From the NCBI GenBank assembly GCA_009911365.1, contig QXXF01000003.1, positions 124,001 through 188,000 of the forward strand: DNA of 64,000 bases. Reading direction: 5' to 3'. The DNA is from Clostridiales bacterium. GTDB taxonomy: Bacteria > Bacillota > Clostridia > Peptostreptococcales > Anaerovoracaceae. The notes beneath the pieces are model-generated. The model made no database searches. It saw only the letters and a list, made by a program, of their open reading frames with translations, and was not told the origin of the DNA. Positions within the stretch are counted from its first letter, which is position 1; each line of letters begins with the position of its first letter. Below, in pieces: positions 1 through 8,993 of this stretch. Both the position numbers and the translations under genes were made by a program.

Positions 1-2258
1 TTTTTCTGGGCTTTCTTGAGAGTTTCGTTATCCACCACATTGATTTGGATGTGCTGGCCGCCATCTTCAAAATATGTTTTCACCACGCCTTCGATAATGT
101 TTCTGCCGGCTGCGCCCTGCACGCCGTTGGGATCAAAGCGTAGGTTGTACAGCGCGCCTTCGTGCAGCGCTTCGCTAACCATGCTGGCTACTGACTTCAC
201 TGTGGCCGTAGGGCCGTTGATGTCCCTGCCCATCATCGGTGAAGCCGCGTCGCAGAACGGTTCGCCCGCCAGCCTTCCATCTGGAAGCGCGCCTGTGACT
301 TGGCCATGAGGAATGTTCATGGTCTGTGAATCAATGCCGAACGCATACCAACCGCCTCGGGCATCCTGCCATCCCTGGACAGTATCTGCGATGTAGGTCA
401 TCATTTCTTTATAAATAGCATCCACATGCTCCGAGTTGTTGCCGAATTTTTCAGGCTTGTTCAGCAGTAACTGGCGCAGCCGCTCTTGTCCTTCAAAATT
501 GGTGTCACATGCTTTGATCAATTCATCCATGGTCAAATCCTTGTCCTCAAACACGCACTTTTCCACAGCAGCGATAGAGTCCGCCAAATTCGCAGGGCCT
601 GTGACGTAGAGCCCGCAGGTGGAATACTTCGCGCCGCCGTGCTGTACGGACTTGCCGCTTTCCACGCAGCCTTTTGTTACCATGGAAGCGAAAATCACAG
701 GATACCGATTCATATGAATGCTCTGCATCAAGTTGTAGCCAGTTCTAATCAGGCCGTAATGATGGATAATCTGTTTTTTCAGTGCGTCTTTGAATTCTTC
801 GATATTCTTGAACGCTCTCGGGTCGCCTGTTTCCAGGCCCATCAGCTTGCCTGTAGCAGGATCCACGCCATTGTGCAAGACGAATTCAATCATCTTACCC
901 ATGTTCACATATCCAGCGTCAGGAGAGCCATCTGTTCCGCCGCCGCCAGGTCCTGGTTGGATGCAGCCCACAATGGTCCAGTCCCGCGCTTCTTCCATGG
1001 TGCTTCCCCTGCCCTTGCCCAGAGAGATCGGTATCGCTGCGTTATCATTGAAAAATCCTGGGTTTGCCTGACCTTCCTGAATCATTTTGCAGCCAAACTG
1101 GATCAAGTCTTCCGGCGTTTCTTCCCAGACTCTGAGGGCCATGACAGGCTGTTTGACTTGCAGATCGTCTGCGGCCTCCAGACACAGGTATGACAAGTCG
1201 TTGGTCGCGTCTTTTCCGTCCGGCGTTTGTCCGCCTACCACTAGAATCTGCCACATGGGATAACCGGCGAAGGCTGTGGCGTACCAGTTGTCCCGAACTT
1301 CATAAACCTCGCATGTTTTCAGGTAAAGGCACTCCAACATTTCCAGGGCCTCTTCTCTAGTGATGGTTTTCTCGTCAATCACGTCCTTTTTATAAAATGG
1401 CCACATATATTGATCGAATCTGCCGAACCCACATGCTGTGGTACAGACTTCGATATAAAAATAAACGTGTACAAACCAGACCGCCTGCAGGGCCTGCTGG
1501 AAGGTCCGTGGCGGATTCTCAGGGACGAGTCTGCAGTTTTCTGCGATGGTCAGCAGTTCCTGCTTTCTTTTTTCATCCGCGCATGCAGAGGCTATTCTTT
1601 CCGCCTCATCTGCCATTCTGTGGGCATAAGTGATCAGACCCTGGCACTGGATGACGCAGGCTTTCCAAAAGTCCACCTTGGCTTGTTCTTCCATGGTCTG
1701 GGGGATCAGGCTGTCGATATTTCTCTGGCATTCTTCCATGTATCCTTTGATACCAATCGTGAGGATTTTCTCGTGGTCGCAGGTAGTTTCCCCAGAAACG
1801 CCATTTTCCAGGCCTACGCAAATGATGTCATCCTTCTCCAGCTCTTGGATCTTGGCGGGCATGGCTGTTTCTGCCAGATCTTCCATGGACTTGCCTTCCC
1901 AGTATTTGAGTGTTTCCAGGATAGTTTTCTTGTCCTCGGGAGAAATATAGTAAGGGTCTTTCTCTCTTGTGGAAAAATCGTCAATATCGCTGATATACCA
2001 GGAGCTTGATTGGAATTCCGGGTGCAGGTTCGCGCCTCTGTATACATTGGTGGCTGTTCCTACGATCAGTTCATCGTCCATAATGAGCGTGGTCATGTTT
2101 TCCATGATATGGTTGACGACTTTTGCTCTGAAAATAGGGACCGCGTCGCCGGCGAACTTTTGATAAGCCTCGGTTGCCAGCACCAGCCTTTCTGCTGTGA
2201 TCTGTGGAATGGTATCGAAATACTTTTCTCTCATTCTTTCCACTCTCGGTGTTAACAT
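1..2258 (-). CDS. Glycyl radical enzyme (PFL/dehydratase/decarboxylase superfamily), C-terminus cut by window edge
   Basis: The reverse strand is open for 752 codons from the ATG at 2258, preceded by AGGAGG 2-3 bases into the leader (2261-2270). The N-terminal barrel resembles the PFL-like domain of glycyl radical enzymes. The active-site loop lies at residues 430-437 with Cys432 in the motif GCIQPGPGGG, which would carry the thiyl radical. The glycine-radical loop (RVxGY-type) would lie beyond position 1 and is not visible, nor is an activating SAM enzyme. Dehydratases and lyases of this family normally have Cys-x-Glu; here it is Cys-x-Gln, so eliminase chemistry is uncertain. The following stretch (HNGVDPATGKLMGLETGD) recalls the arylacetate decarboxylase / X-succinate synthase side of the family. 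The substrate is unknown. The superfamily call is firm, the subfamily is not. Confidence 0.9.
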   Translation of the reverse strand, partial: MLTPRVERMREKYFDTIPQITAERLVLATEAYQKFAGDAVPIFRAKVVNHIMENMTTLIMDDELIVGTATNVYRGANLHPEFQSSSWYISDIDDFSTREKDPYYISPEDKKTILETLKYWEGKSMEDLAETAMPAKIQELEKDDIICVGLENGVSGETTCDHEKILTIGIKGYMEECQRNIDSLIPQTMEEQAKVDFWKACVIQCQGLITYAHRMADEAERIASACADEKRKQELLTIAENCRLVPENPPRTFQQALQAVWFVHVYFYIEVCTTACGFGRFDQYMWPFYKKDVIDEKTITREEALEMLECLYLKTCEVYEVRDNWYATAFAGYPMWQILVVGGQTPDGKDATNDLSYLCLEAADDLQVKQPVMALRVWEETPEDLIQFGCKMIQEGQANPGFFNDNAAIPISLGKGRGSTMEEARDWTIVGCIQPGPGGGGTDGSPDAGYVNMGKMIEFVLHNGVDPATGKLMGLETGDPRAFKNIEEFKDALKKQIIHHYGLIRTGYNLMQSIHMNRYPVIFASMVTKGCVESGKSVQHGGAKYSTCGLYVTGPANLADSIAAVEKCVFEDKDLTMDELIKACDTNFEGQERLRQLLLNKPEKFGNNSEHVDAIYKEMMTYIADTVQGWQDARGGWYAFGIDSQTMNIPHGQVTGALPDGRLAGEPFCDAASPMMGRDINGPTATVKSVASMVSEALHEGALYNLRFDPNGVQGAAGRNIIEGVVKTYFEDGGQHIQINVVDNETLKKAQK

Positions 2259-2316
2259 ATCTGTCCTCCTTTTGGCTTTTAACGAGTTTTCATAGACTGC
2301 GTTTGCCGTATAAATG

Positions 2317-2345
2317 AAAAAGTCAGCGAGCAATCCTCGCTGACT
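2317..2345 (-). terminator. Intrinsic terminator / attenuator in leader of the glycyl radical enzyme gene
   Basis: On the reverse strand AGTCAGCGAG and CTCGCTGACT pair perfectly (10 bp, 5-base loop) and are followed by TTTTT (plus-strand A run 2317-2321). It lies about 60 bases upstream of the start at 2258 and downstream of a promoter-like sequence, with no gene between. It is therefore more likely an attenuator than the end of another transcript. Confidence 0.75.
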
Positions 2346-2449
2346 GAAATAACAGCATCGACTAACATGGCGCATGATCGATCTAGCTGTGCGAAATGTC
2401 ACGTAAGGATAGCTCAACTGCTCTGAGTAATTGAAATGAAATGCTCAAA

Positions 2450-2548
2450 GCAGACAGTCATACGGCTATTGACCGCATGCCCACCGGGATCCCATGCCTG
2501 GATATCCCAATTCGGCGAAGGTTACCTCCAAATCAGGTCATTGTCTGC
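2450..2548 (-). promoter_or_regulatory. Structured leader, candidate riboswitch or other cis-acting RNA
   Basis: Nested inverted repeats are visible: GCAGACA (2450-2456) with TGTCTGC (2542-2548), TGACC (2470-2474) with GGTCA (2536-2540), and an inner GCATG (2475-2479) with CATGC (2493-2497). On the reverse strand this would fold as one long arm, upstream of the hairpin at 2317-2345. I could not match it to a riboswitch class by eye. The remaining leader (2346-2449) shows nothing else recognisable. Confidence 0.4.
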
Positions 2549-2596
2549 CGACTCTCTGATTTTTCTTTTACTTCGCGCCTCTATCAATCCGCACTT

Positions 2597-2625
2597 AGTG
2601 TACTAGATATTACTTTGAATTGCAA
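2597..2625 (-). promoter_or_regulatory. Sigma-A-type promoter for the glycyl radical enzyme leader
   Basis: Reading the reverse strand, TTGCAA (2620-2625) and TACACT (2597-2602) are separated by 17 bases. Initiation near 2590 would give a leader of about 330 bases before the start codon at 2258. 2626-2846 holds no gene that I can support. Confidence 0.5.
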
Positions 2626-2846
2626 TCCCTTTTTCGTGCTTTTTTGCAATTTTTTTGGGGTCTGCAGGGGCTTTATGGAAATCGGACAAGTGGGAGGAAA
2701 AAGGGATGTGGACGCAGGTGAGCATTGGAAAGGTGAACAACAGGTTTCAGAATAGCAAGGGACATGTAAATGATTGACAAATCATTTGGATTGATGTAAA
2801 ATTATAGAAAATATACAGAAAAATTACATGACAAAAGAGGTAAAGT

Positions 2847-3752
2847 ATGGCGCTGACATTAAAAAATGACGTAATATTCAAAGCAGTATTTGGAAGAGAA
2901 GCCGAAGAATGTAAAGCTGCGCTGGTCGGCATGCTCAATTTGATCTTGAATCGAAAAGACGATCCCATTAAATCTGTGGTCTACAAAAATCCCTTCAATG
3001 TACGGGAAATGGATGCTCAAAAAGAAGGAATCTTGGACATTAAAGCGGAAACAGATAGGGGAGAACTGCTGGACATCGAAATGCAGTTCGCGGAAGATGG
3101 AGAAATCATTGAACGGAACCTTTACTATCACTGCGGCATGGTGACACGGGGATTGGCAGCAGGCGAGAAATATGGTACACTGAAGAAAACCATCAGCATA
3201 TCAATTTTGAATTACGCCTTGCTGCGGATGGGCGGAGAGTTTCATACCTGCCATATTCTCAGGGAAAAGCAGACAGGAGAAACGCTGACAAATCTAATGC
3301 AGTTCCATTACATCGAACTGCCGAAAGTGAACCAAGATAAGCTGCCTGTTGCAGCATTAACGGAAGTGGAACGGTTTCTCGAATATTTAAAGTATGCGGG
3401 AGAGCCAGGATGGGAAGATTATGTGGAGGAGCTAAGACGGCAAGGGGGAAGGGAGATCCAGATGACGGACGCGATCATGAGGGAAGTGACGCAGGAAGAG
3501 ATCTTGCGAGAAAAGGCCATAGCCAGGGATAAATTCCTGCACTGGCAGGCTAGCTGTCAGCGGGAAAATAAAAAGCTGAAAGGTGAGCTAGAAGAGGCAA
3601 ATGGCAAATTGGAAGAAACAGGTGCTCGGCTACAAGAGATGAGCACGCAATTAAGACATATGATCCAAAGCCTGGCGGCCCAGGGAATGGATATGGTGGA
3701 AATCGCAGAAATAACGGATATGGAAGAACGTCAGGTTAAAGCTTATTTGTGA
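2847..3752 (+). CDS. Rpn-family PD-(D/E)XK nuclease / putative transposase
   Basis: This 301-residue protein has the usual opening of the Rpn/PDDEXK_2 family (LKNDVIFKAVFG at residues 5-16). The nuclease core follows, with ILDIKAET and LLDIEMQ (about residues 63-85) supplying the acidic and Gln positions of the PD-(D/E)XK fold. The C-terminal third is a charged coiled coil ending in a small helix-turn-helix-like tail (MDMVEIAEITDMEERQV). Family members are tied to recombination-promoting nuclease activity and are spread in multi-copy sets. Two further, broken copies occur at about 8.3-8.9 kb and 35.7-36.0 kb, so this is the only intact one here. Function in this host is not shown by context. 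Confidence 0.85.
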   Translation: MALTLKNDVIFKAVFGREAEECKAALVGMLNLILNRKDDPIKSVVYKNPFNVREMDAQKEGILDIKAETDRGELLDIEMQFAEDGEIIERNLYYHCGMVTRGLAAGEKYGTLKKTISISILNYALLRMGGEFHTCHILREKQTGETLTNLMQFHYIELPKVNQDKLPVAALTEVERFLEYLKYAGEPGWEDYVEELRRQGGREIQMTDAIMREVTQEEILREKAIARDKFLHWQASCQRENKKLKGELEEANGKLEETGARLQEMSTQLRHMIQSLAAQGMDMVEIAEITDMEERQVKAYL

Positions 3753-3779
3753 TAGGAAACATAGCAGATATGATGGTAT

Positions 3780-4063
3780 TGGCAAAATTTCAACAAGGAT
3801 ATTGTCAGAGACGGATATAAGAATGCTGGTCAATTTGCCCGGGGCGACACCATCTAGAGCGATTACTAGAACCCTTGACGCAGACACCTTTGAACGCATG
3901 TCAGAGCGAGAGCAGGGAATGCGGGAACTGGATTTTAGGACAGATGGAAGGAGACGTTCCTGCTGTGTTTATGGCCGAGCACCTGGCCATCTACAAAGAG
4001 GGCGGCGTATACTTTGAGCTAGAGCCTGATTTTGTTATGTTCCATGAAGAGCTTGACGGCTAG
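3780..4063 (+). pseudogene. Possible frameshifted coding remnant, unidentified
   Basis: Two overlapping short frames look protein-like. The first runs to about 3950 (containing DADTFERMSEREQGMRELDF) and the second continues to the stop at 4063 (GDVPAVFMAEHLAIYKEGG...VMFHEELDG). They could be one gene broken by a frameshift near 3940. I do not recognise a family. There is no clear ribosome site and the call is weak. Confidence 0.25.
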
Positions 4064-4179
4064 TATCATTGTCTGCTTACTGTGGAGTATACGATAAAGG
4101 GAAACAATTACGTTAGCTTGACAGCGTTTTCGATCTTTCAGGATCAAATGTGAAATGATAAAGTGATAATTTGGATGAA

Positions 4180-4209
4180 AACCCGGAGATGACAGTCTTC
4201 GGGTTTTTC
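4180..4209 (+). terminator. Intrinsic terminator
   Basis: AACCCG (4180-4185) pairs with CGGGTT (4200-4205), extended by AGA/TCT pairs inside the stem, and is followed by a run of T. It ends transcription coming from the 2.8-4.1 kb side. 4210-4331 is AT-rich with no gene seen. Confidence 0.7.
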
Positions 4210-4331
4210 TATGCCTTTCTATCAAAAGCCCAGAAAATGTAAGAAATTCTAGATTAGTTATAATAACATGAAAATTAGATATTTTTCATCTATTTGATTT
4301 CATGCTATGCTTAAAGCATAAAGAAAAACAA

Positions 4332-5174
4332 TCATTTAAACTCATACTTTTGAATGAACTTGATAAATGTCAAAGCGTGGCTCGACAAATGGATCTTTTT
4401 CTTCCATATCAGGCCAATCTGGATAGGCATTGGTTCTGATAAAGGAATCGTGACTGAATGATCTTGTTCGTCAAGCGCTTCTTTTAGAATAAAGGCTGAC
4501 GCAAAATCATTTTTTATGAAATTTTTGATCGTGTGCACCTGATTGGAATACAGGATGACATTTGGAGCAAGCTGCTGCTCAGCAAATCTTGCTTTAATGA
4601 CAGGGTTCTGATAGGAACCTTCTTTCATAAGGATTAAAGGCGAATACTGAATGTCAGAAAGAGACACGGGATCCAGCCCTGCGAAGGGAGACGCGGCGTT
4701 TGTGCAATATAGCAGCTCTGTGTCATAGATATGCACCATATTATATTGCGATAAAGGCAGATCGTTTAAGATAATAATCGCCATATCAAGAGTATAGTCA
4801 TCAACAAACTGAGTCATCTGAGAGGAACCATGTTCAAAGATCTCGATATCAATGCTAGGATGCGCATCCTTAAATTGTTTGAATAAATGAGGAAACATAA
4901 ACGCCCCGATCATTGGCGGCGCACCAAGTTTGATCGTCTGTTTGCTATGAGCCTTTTCGTGCATGTGCTCCTCGAGGAGCCGAATTCGATTGGTGATATC
5001 TTTGGAATAGCGAAGAAAGAATTCGCCCTCCTCCGTGAGAGACAGATGGTTTCCAAATCTGTGAAACAAGGCGACATCGAACTCGGATTCCAATTGCTGG
5101 ATCGCTTTTGTGATCGCAGGTTGAGACACATGCAATTGTTCGGCGGCTTTATTAATGCTTTCATATAGGAACAT
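4332..5174 (-). pseudogene. LysR-type regulator lacking its first residues
   Basis: From ATG 5174 the reverse strand encodes 280 residues. The LysR helix-turn-helix is clear (INKAAEQLHVSQPAITKAIQ at residues 7-26), followed by the substrate-binding domain (FKDAHPSIDIEIF and onward). LysR proteins normally have about 15 more residues in front of this motif, giving the first helix. Here that segment is replaced by sequence belonging to the opposite-strand symporter gene. No ribosome site precedes 5174. The open frame continues upstream to 5498 only as the antisense of the symporter. Most likely a deletion near 5165-5185 removed the 5' ends of two divergent genes. It might still be expressed as a truncated protein. 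Confidence 0.7.
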
Positions 5175-6222
5175 AGCCGTATTTGTTTTACTTGTGATGG
5201 TAGCCAATTCAGCAGCTGCCCAATTCAAAGCCGGCGGGACCATACTTGAAACCCTAGGCATACTGGATATGAAGACAGGCATCATAATTGGCGGGATCAT
5301 CATCATATTGTTTACTTTGTTTGGAGGGCTGTATTCCGTCGCGGTCACGGATACGATCCATTGCGTGGTGATTTTTATCGGTGTTGCGATCATTGTTCCG
5401 ATTGTGGCCTTTTTTAAGGCTGGCGGCATCGGCGAAGTGTTTTCAAGAGCAGCGGTGGAAACCCCTGAAATGCTCAGTTGGGATAGCATCCCGGTCATTG
5501 TTTTGATTGGATACGCATTGTCTTATTTGTTGGCGGCGGGCTGTCATCCGGCCTATGCACAGAGGATCTTGGCGGCAAAAGACGCAAAAACGGCTGTAAG
5601 AGGGAGCGTATGGGCAAACATTTTTTCGTTTCTCATTGAGATCCCAGTTCTATTAGTGCCGCTGACAGCATTCATTATTTTACCAAACCTTGATAATGGA
5701 GAAATGATGGTTCCATCAGTAGTCGCGGCCTTCTTCCCACCGATCTTAAAAGGCATCATTCTAGCAGGCTTGATTGCCTTGATCCTCACCACGGCAGATA
5801 GCTTTCTACTGCTTCTCGCAACTACTATTTCAGCGGATATCATTCCGATTTTCAAACAAAACGTGCCAGATAAAACCAGTCTTCTGATTTCCCGGATCGT
5901 AGTTGTTGTAGGCGGAATTCTGGCAATTGTTCTGGCCATAAACGGCGGCGGCGTGTTCCAATTGTTTAGAATGGGTTCAGCGGCTTACGGTGCGGCGATG
6001 TTTGTGCCGCTGATTTTAGGGTGTTTCTGGAAAAAGGCGAAAACAAAGGCCATCAATGTGGGCATGATATTAGGCTGCGTATTGACGATCCTGTGGAACC
6101 AAACGCCTTTATACGAATCTACCGAAATCGAGGGAGTTATCACTGGCGCATTGGCCTGCTTGATCGTATGTGTGGCAGGAAGCCTGCTGATCAAGGATGC
6201 GACAAAGCTGGAAGAAAAATAA
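5155..6222 (+). pseudogene. Sodium:solute symporter (SSS family) missing its N-terminal third
   Basis: 355 residues read as the middle and C-terminal part of an SSS transporter: hydrophobic segments, FGGLYSVAVTDTIHCVV (the GGLxAVxxTDxxQ region), GYALSYLLAAGCHPAYAQR, and LTTADSFLLLLATTI (the Na+-site helix, usually STADS). Family members are 450-500 residues. About 130 N-terminal residues, including the first helices, are absent, and the frame runs directly into the truncated LysR gene on the other strand. The ATG at 5155 has no ribosome site. It is interpreted as a deletion product. Substrate unknown. Confidence 0.75.
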
Positions 6223-6329
6223 TTGAATAAGGGATTTCGATCAATAGAGGCTATGACCATAGGTCATTGATCAACGCATATGGTCATAGCTGTCAGACAC
6301 ACAGATAAAAAAATAGGAAGGAAAATCAG

Positions 6330-7269
6330 ATGAGAGAGAATTGATGTGGAATTGTCAGCGCGTTTTCAAGAGAAGATTTTGTTGCCAGAAGCGCTGAGGG
6401 ATTATGATTCCAATTTTAAAGAAATGATATTATTAAATAAAGCTTATGCGTTGATGCTCAAAAAAATCGGCATTGAGGTGGGAGGAAAACTGCATACTGG
6501 AAGAAGCCGCAATGACTTGTATTCGTGTCTCACAAGTATGGAAGTCAGAAAAGCCATATGGGAAGTCGCAGACAGGCTCATTGAGCTGCAGCAAATATTA
6601 GTAGACAAGGCGGAGGCGTACACAGATACTGTCATTACTGGCTACACGCACAACCAGCCTGGGCAGCCTATCACATTGGCCCATTATTATATTGCGGCGT
6701 GTTATGTGTTAACAAGGGACTTCGCAAGGATTGTCCATGCCTATGACAACACCAATCGATCTCCGTATGGAACAGCTGCCTTCGCAGGAGCCACCTTCCC
6801 GATTGATCGGAAATACCTGTGTGAATTATGTGGATTCGATGACTTGATGGAAAACTCCCTGGATAGCATTGCGTCAAAAGACTTTCTCGTTGAAATGGAA
6901 ATGGCGCTTGCCATCATGATGACAAACATCAGCAGATTTGCCACGGATTTGTACTTTTGGGCCACGGATGAATGCGGCATCATTGATTTGGGAGGAGAAG
7001 TGGCGATTTGCAGCAGCATCATGCCGCAAAAAAAGAATCCAGTATGTTTTGAATACGCAAGAGCCAAAGGCGCACATACCATGGGCGGCATGGTTTCGGC
7101 CCTTACTGCGTTAAAGAATGTTCCTTTTACAAATAACACGGATATCTTTGAAACCTCAGCCATGTTTGAAGACACGGTAGAACAGACAACCCAGGGCATG
7201 GAAATCTTTATAGAATCTATTAGATATTCCGAGGTGCGTAAAGAAAAAGCGTTTATCATAAAAGGATAG
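6330..7269 (+). pseudogene. Argininosuccinate lyase-like (fumarase/aspartase superfamily), multiply deleted
   Basis: The open frame carries ASL signatures: KLHTGRSRND, THNQPGQPITLAHY, and the superfamily signature SSIMPQKKNPV. Three lesions are visible. The only good start (ATG 6330 behind AGGAAGG) is in a different frame from the body. The segment between YALMLKKIGI and EVGGKLHTGRSRND is missing about 60 family residues. The C-terminus stops at 7269, about 120-150 residues early, where it runs into an MmgE/PrpD tail. It is not expected to be active. A catabolic ammonia-lyase-type role is as likely as arginine synthesis. Confidence 0.75.
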
Positions 7270-7436
7270 ATTTCGCAAAGGGCACCACTGTGAATCCCTT
7301 TACAGAGGACGAACTGGCAGAGAAGTTTTTTGCTTGCTTGGGCGGGGAAACGGAGAAAAACAAAAAGATGCTAGAAAATCTTAGAAATATAGAGCGCATC
7401 CCTGATGTAAGGTTTTTTCTAGGCATGGCACTGTGA
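7257..7436 (+). pseudogene. C-terminal remnant of an MmgE/PrpD family protein
   Basis: In the frame ending at TGA 7434-7436 the sequence KRIDFAKGTTVNPFTEDELA and the following ELAEKFFACLGGE match the usual C-terminal end of MmgE/PrpD proteins (xxxVDFAKGxPxNPLTxxELxxKF). Only about 57 codons remain, joined to the truncated lyase near 7250. It indicates a second gene lost by the same deletion. Confidence 0.6.
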
Positions 7437-7551
7437 ACGATACTCAGAATCAATCAAAGATTGAAAAAATTACATTTTAAAATTTTTTCAAAAACATGCA
7501 ACAAAACGAGGCCTTCATGCGTTTATATAGTAGAGAGTGAAAAAGATCAAT

Positions 7552-7581
7552 TTGACAACCACCCCTTCTCCTGAGTATAAT
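7552..7581 (+). promoter_or_regulatory. Consensus sigma-A promoter
   Basis: TTGACA (7552-7557) and TATAAT (7576-7581) lie 18 bases apart, both exact consensus. The leader to the start at 7616 is only about 27 bases, which leaves no room for an FMN riboswitch. Confidence 0.85.
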
Positions 7582-7615
7582 AGCAAAAGCAACCAATGAA
7601 TCAGGAGAAACGAAA

Positions 7616-8176
7616 ATGAGCGAAAATCAAACAAACCCTAATAGTTCAAAGCAATCGCAATCTGTCAGGCTGGCGAAAATGGGGATGCTGGTGGCAATAT
7701 CCATTGTGCTGGTGTATTTTATCCATATTCCTATGTTCACAGCCTTTTACGAATACGACCCAGCGGACATTCCGATCCTTATGGGGGCATTTGCTTTCGG
7801 ACCTTGGGCTGGACTGCTGCTGACAATCGTCACTTCCATCATTCAGGGAGTCACGGTCAGCGCGGGAAGCGGCGTTTATGGGATCATCATGCACGTTATC
7901 GCCACCGGTGCCTTCGTACTAGTGGCAGGACTGATCTATAAAGACGAAAAAACGAAAAGGCGGGCGATCATTGCGCTGGTATGTGGTGTTCTGGCAATGG
8001 TTATCATCATGATACCAGCCAACATCCTCATTACCCCTTACTTCATGGGTGCGCCAAGATCTGCGGTCATAGCCATGGTCCCAGTAATCATTGGCTTTAA
8101 CTTTACAAAGGCGGGAATCAACGCAGTGATCACGTTCATTCTCTACAAGAGGCTGTCAAAGTTCCTGCACAGATAA
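7616..8176 (+). CDS. ECF transporter S component, RibU-like
   Basis: 186 residues with five to six hydrophobic segments. The sequence YEYDPADIPILMGAFAFGPW (residues 42-61) is close to the conserved riboflavin-specific S-component region (YDPxDIPxLIGAFxFGP). The protein would bind a vitamin, probably riboflavin, in the membrane and share the EcfA/EcfA'/EcfT energising module encoded elsewhere. The start is supported by AGGAGA at 7603-7608 and the strong promoter just upstream. It is an intact gene between decayed neighbours. Riboflavin specificity is inferred from the motif only. Confidence 0.8.
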   Translation: MSENQTNPNSSKQSQSVRLAKMGMLVAISIVLVYFIHIPMFTAFYEYDPADIPILMGAFAFGPWAGLLLTIVTSIIQGVTVSAGSGVYGIIMHVIATGAFVLVAGLIYKDEKTKRRAIIALVCGVLAMVIIMIPANILITPYFMGAPRSAVIAMVPVIIGFNFTKAGINAVITFILYKRLSKFLHR

Positions 8177-8245
8177 CCTGGTTTGAATGACATAGCCATC
8201 TAAAGGTCGGCAAATCTGTTATTTGGATTTTGCCGCCAAGTGAAT

Positions 8246-8286
8246 CAAAAGCAAGAGCACGCAGTTAGCGGTCGCCCTTGCTTTTT
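8246..8286 (+). terminator. Probable intrinsic terminator after the ECF S component
   Basis: AAAGCAAG (8248-8255) can pair with CTTGCTTT (8277-8284), and the 3' arm runs into a T tract. The loop is long, so the call is moderate. Confidence 0.5.
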
Positions 8287-8311
8287 GCATCGTTTTTGCG
8301 AACTGTCGATT

Positions 8312-8939
8312 TCAATGGATGGCGGCTTGTATTTCCAAAATCTTACCCAGCGGCACTTCCGTTAGTTCCTGGATTTCTTCGACCGCCCAGTTCTCTTTCA
8401 GCAATTTCGTGATATAGTTTCGGTCCTTTTCTTCCGCAGTCTTTTTAGTGGCGTCGGCCTCAGCTTTCTTGACGGCCGCTTCTTTTCCTTGGCTACCCTT
8501 GCGGCCCCTCTTTCCTCCGCTTCTTCCACTCGGATTTCATAAAGTTCTTCCAACGTGACGCCTGTCAGCATGTTGATCACCTCACTCCATGTTTCCTCAA
8601 AAAATCTTCCAATATCCCTTCTTTCACGCAGCTCTCGACGCTCGCCAGGATCGCCTCGTCCCTTCGCTCCGTGCCTTCCAAAGCGTTGAGCAATTCCAGG
8701 GCGGCCTTTTTCTCGCTGAACAGCATCAAAGAAACCGCATAAAAACATGAGCATACAAAAGCTAGAACAACTCCCATGTTGTATACCAACCGTTTCTTTG
8801 CGGTCAAATCAAAGGCACTAGCGGCTATTGACCTGGGATTTTTTGTTTTCGCTTCCATATCCATATTTCCACTCATTATTAACACGCATCCTCCAGCTGG
8901 ACAGAATCCCACAAAAAATTGAAACATTGATTTCCACAA
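8312..8939 (-). pseudogene. Frameshifted Rpn-type nuclease/transposase remnant
   Basis: Three reverse-strand frames join to one Rpn-like C-terminal half. One reads YNMGVVLAFVCSCFYAVSLM ... CVKEGILEDFLRKHG. The second continues EVINMLTGVTLEELYEIRVE. The third ends with LLKENWAVEEIQELTEV...KILEIQAAIH and TGA at 8312-8314. Two frameshifts (near 8590 and about 8430-8480) separate them, and the N-terminal nuclease core is missing. It is one of three Rpn-type loci in the window. Confidence 0.65.
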
Positions 8940-8957
8940 TTTTTGCTGGAAAAAGTT

Positions 8958-8985
8958 TTAACATCCGGGGCACTTGTGGTAAAAT
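8958..8985 (+). promoter_or_regulatory. Promoter of the tsaE operon
   Basis: TTAACA (8958-8963) and TAAAAT (8980-8985), 16 bases apart. Initiation would fall at about 8991-8993, immediately before the tsaE start codon, so the transcript may be almost leaderless. Confidence 0.5.
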
Positions 8986-8993
8986 AAAAAGAT

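Noticed and set aside
486-1193. Several open frames on the plus strand at 16-2255
   Set aside because: They are antisense to the continuous reverse-strand glycyl radical enzyme frame, which has the family motifs and a proper ribosome site.
2441-2755. 104-codon plus-strand ORF
   Set aside because: No ribosome site and no recognisable family; it covers the inverted repeats of the reverse-strand leader, so it is treated as non-coding.
4332-5498. 388-residue LysR protein starting at 5498
   Set aside because: The first 108 residues are antisense to the symporter and show no LysR similarity; the LysR-like part begins near 5174.
7440-7615. FMN riboswitch before the RibU-like gene
   Set aside because: The promoter lies only about 35 bases before the start codon, and no RFN-element sequence is visible.
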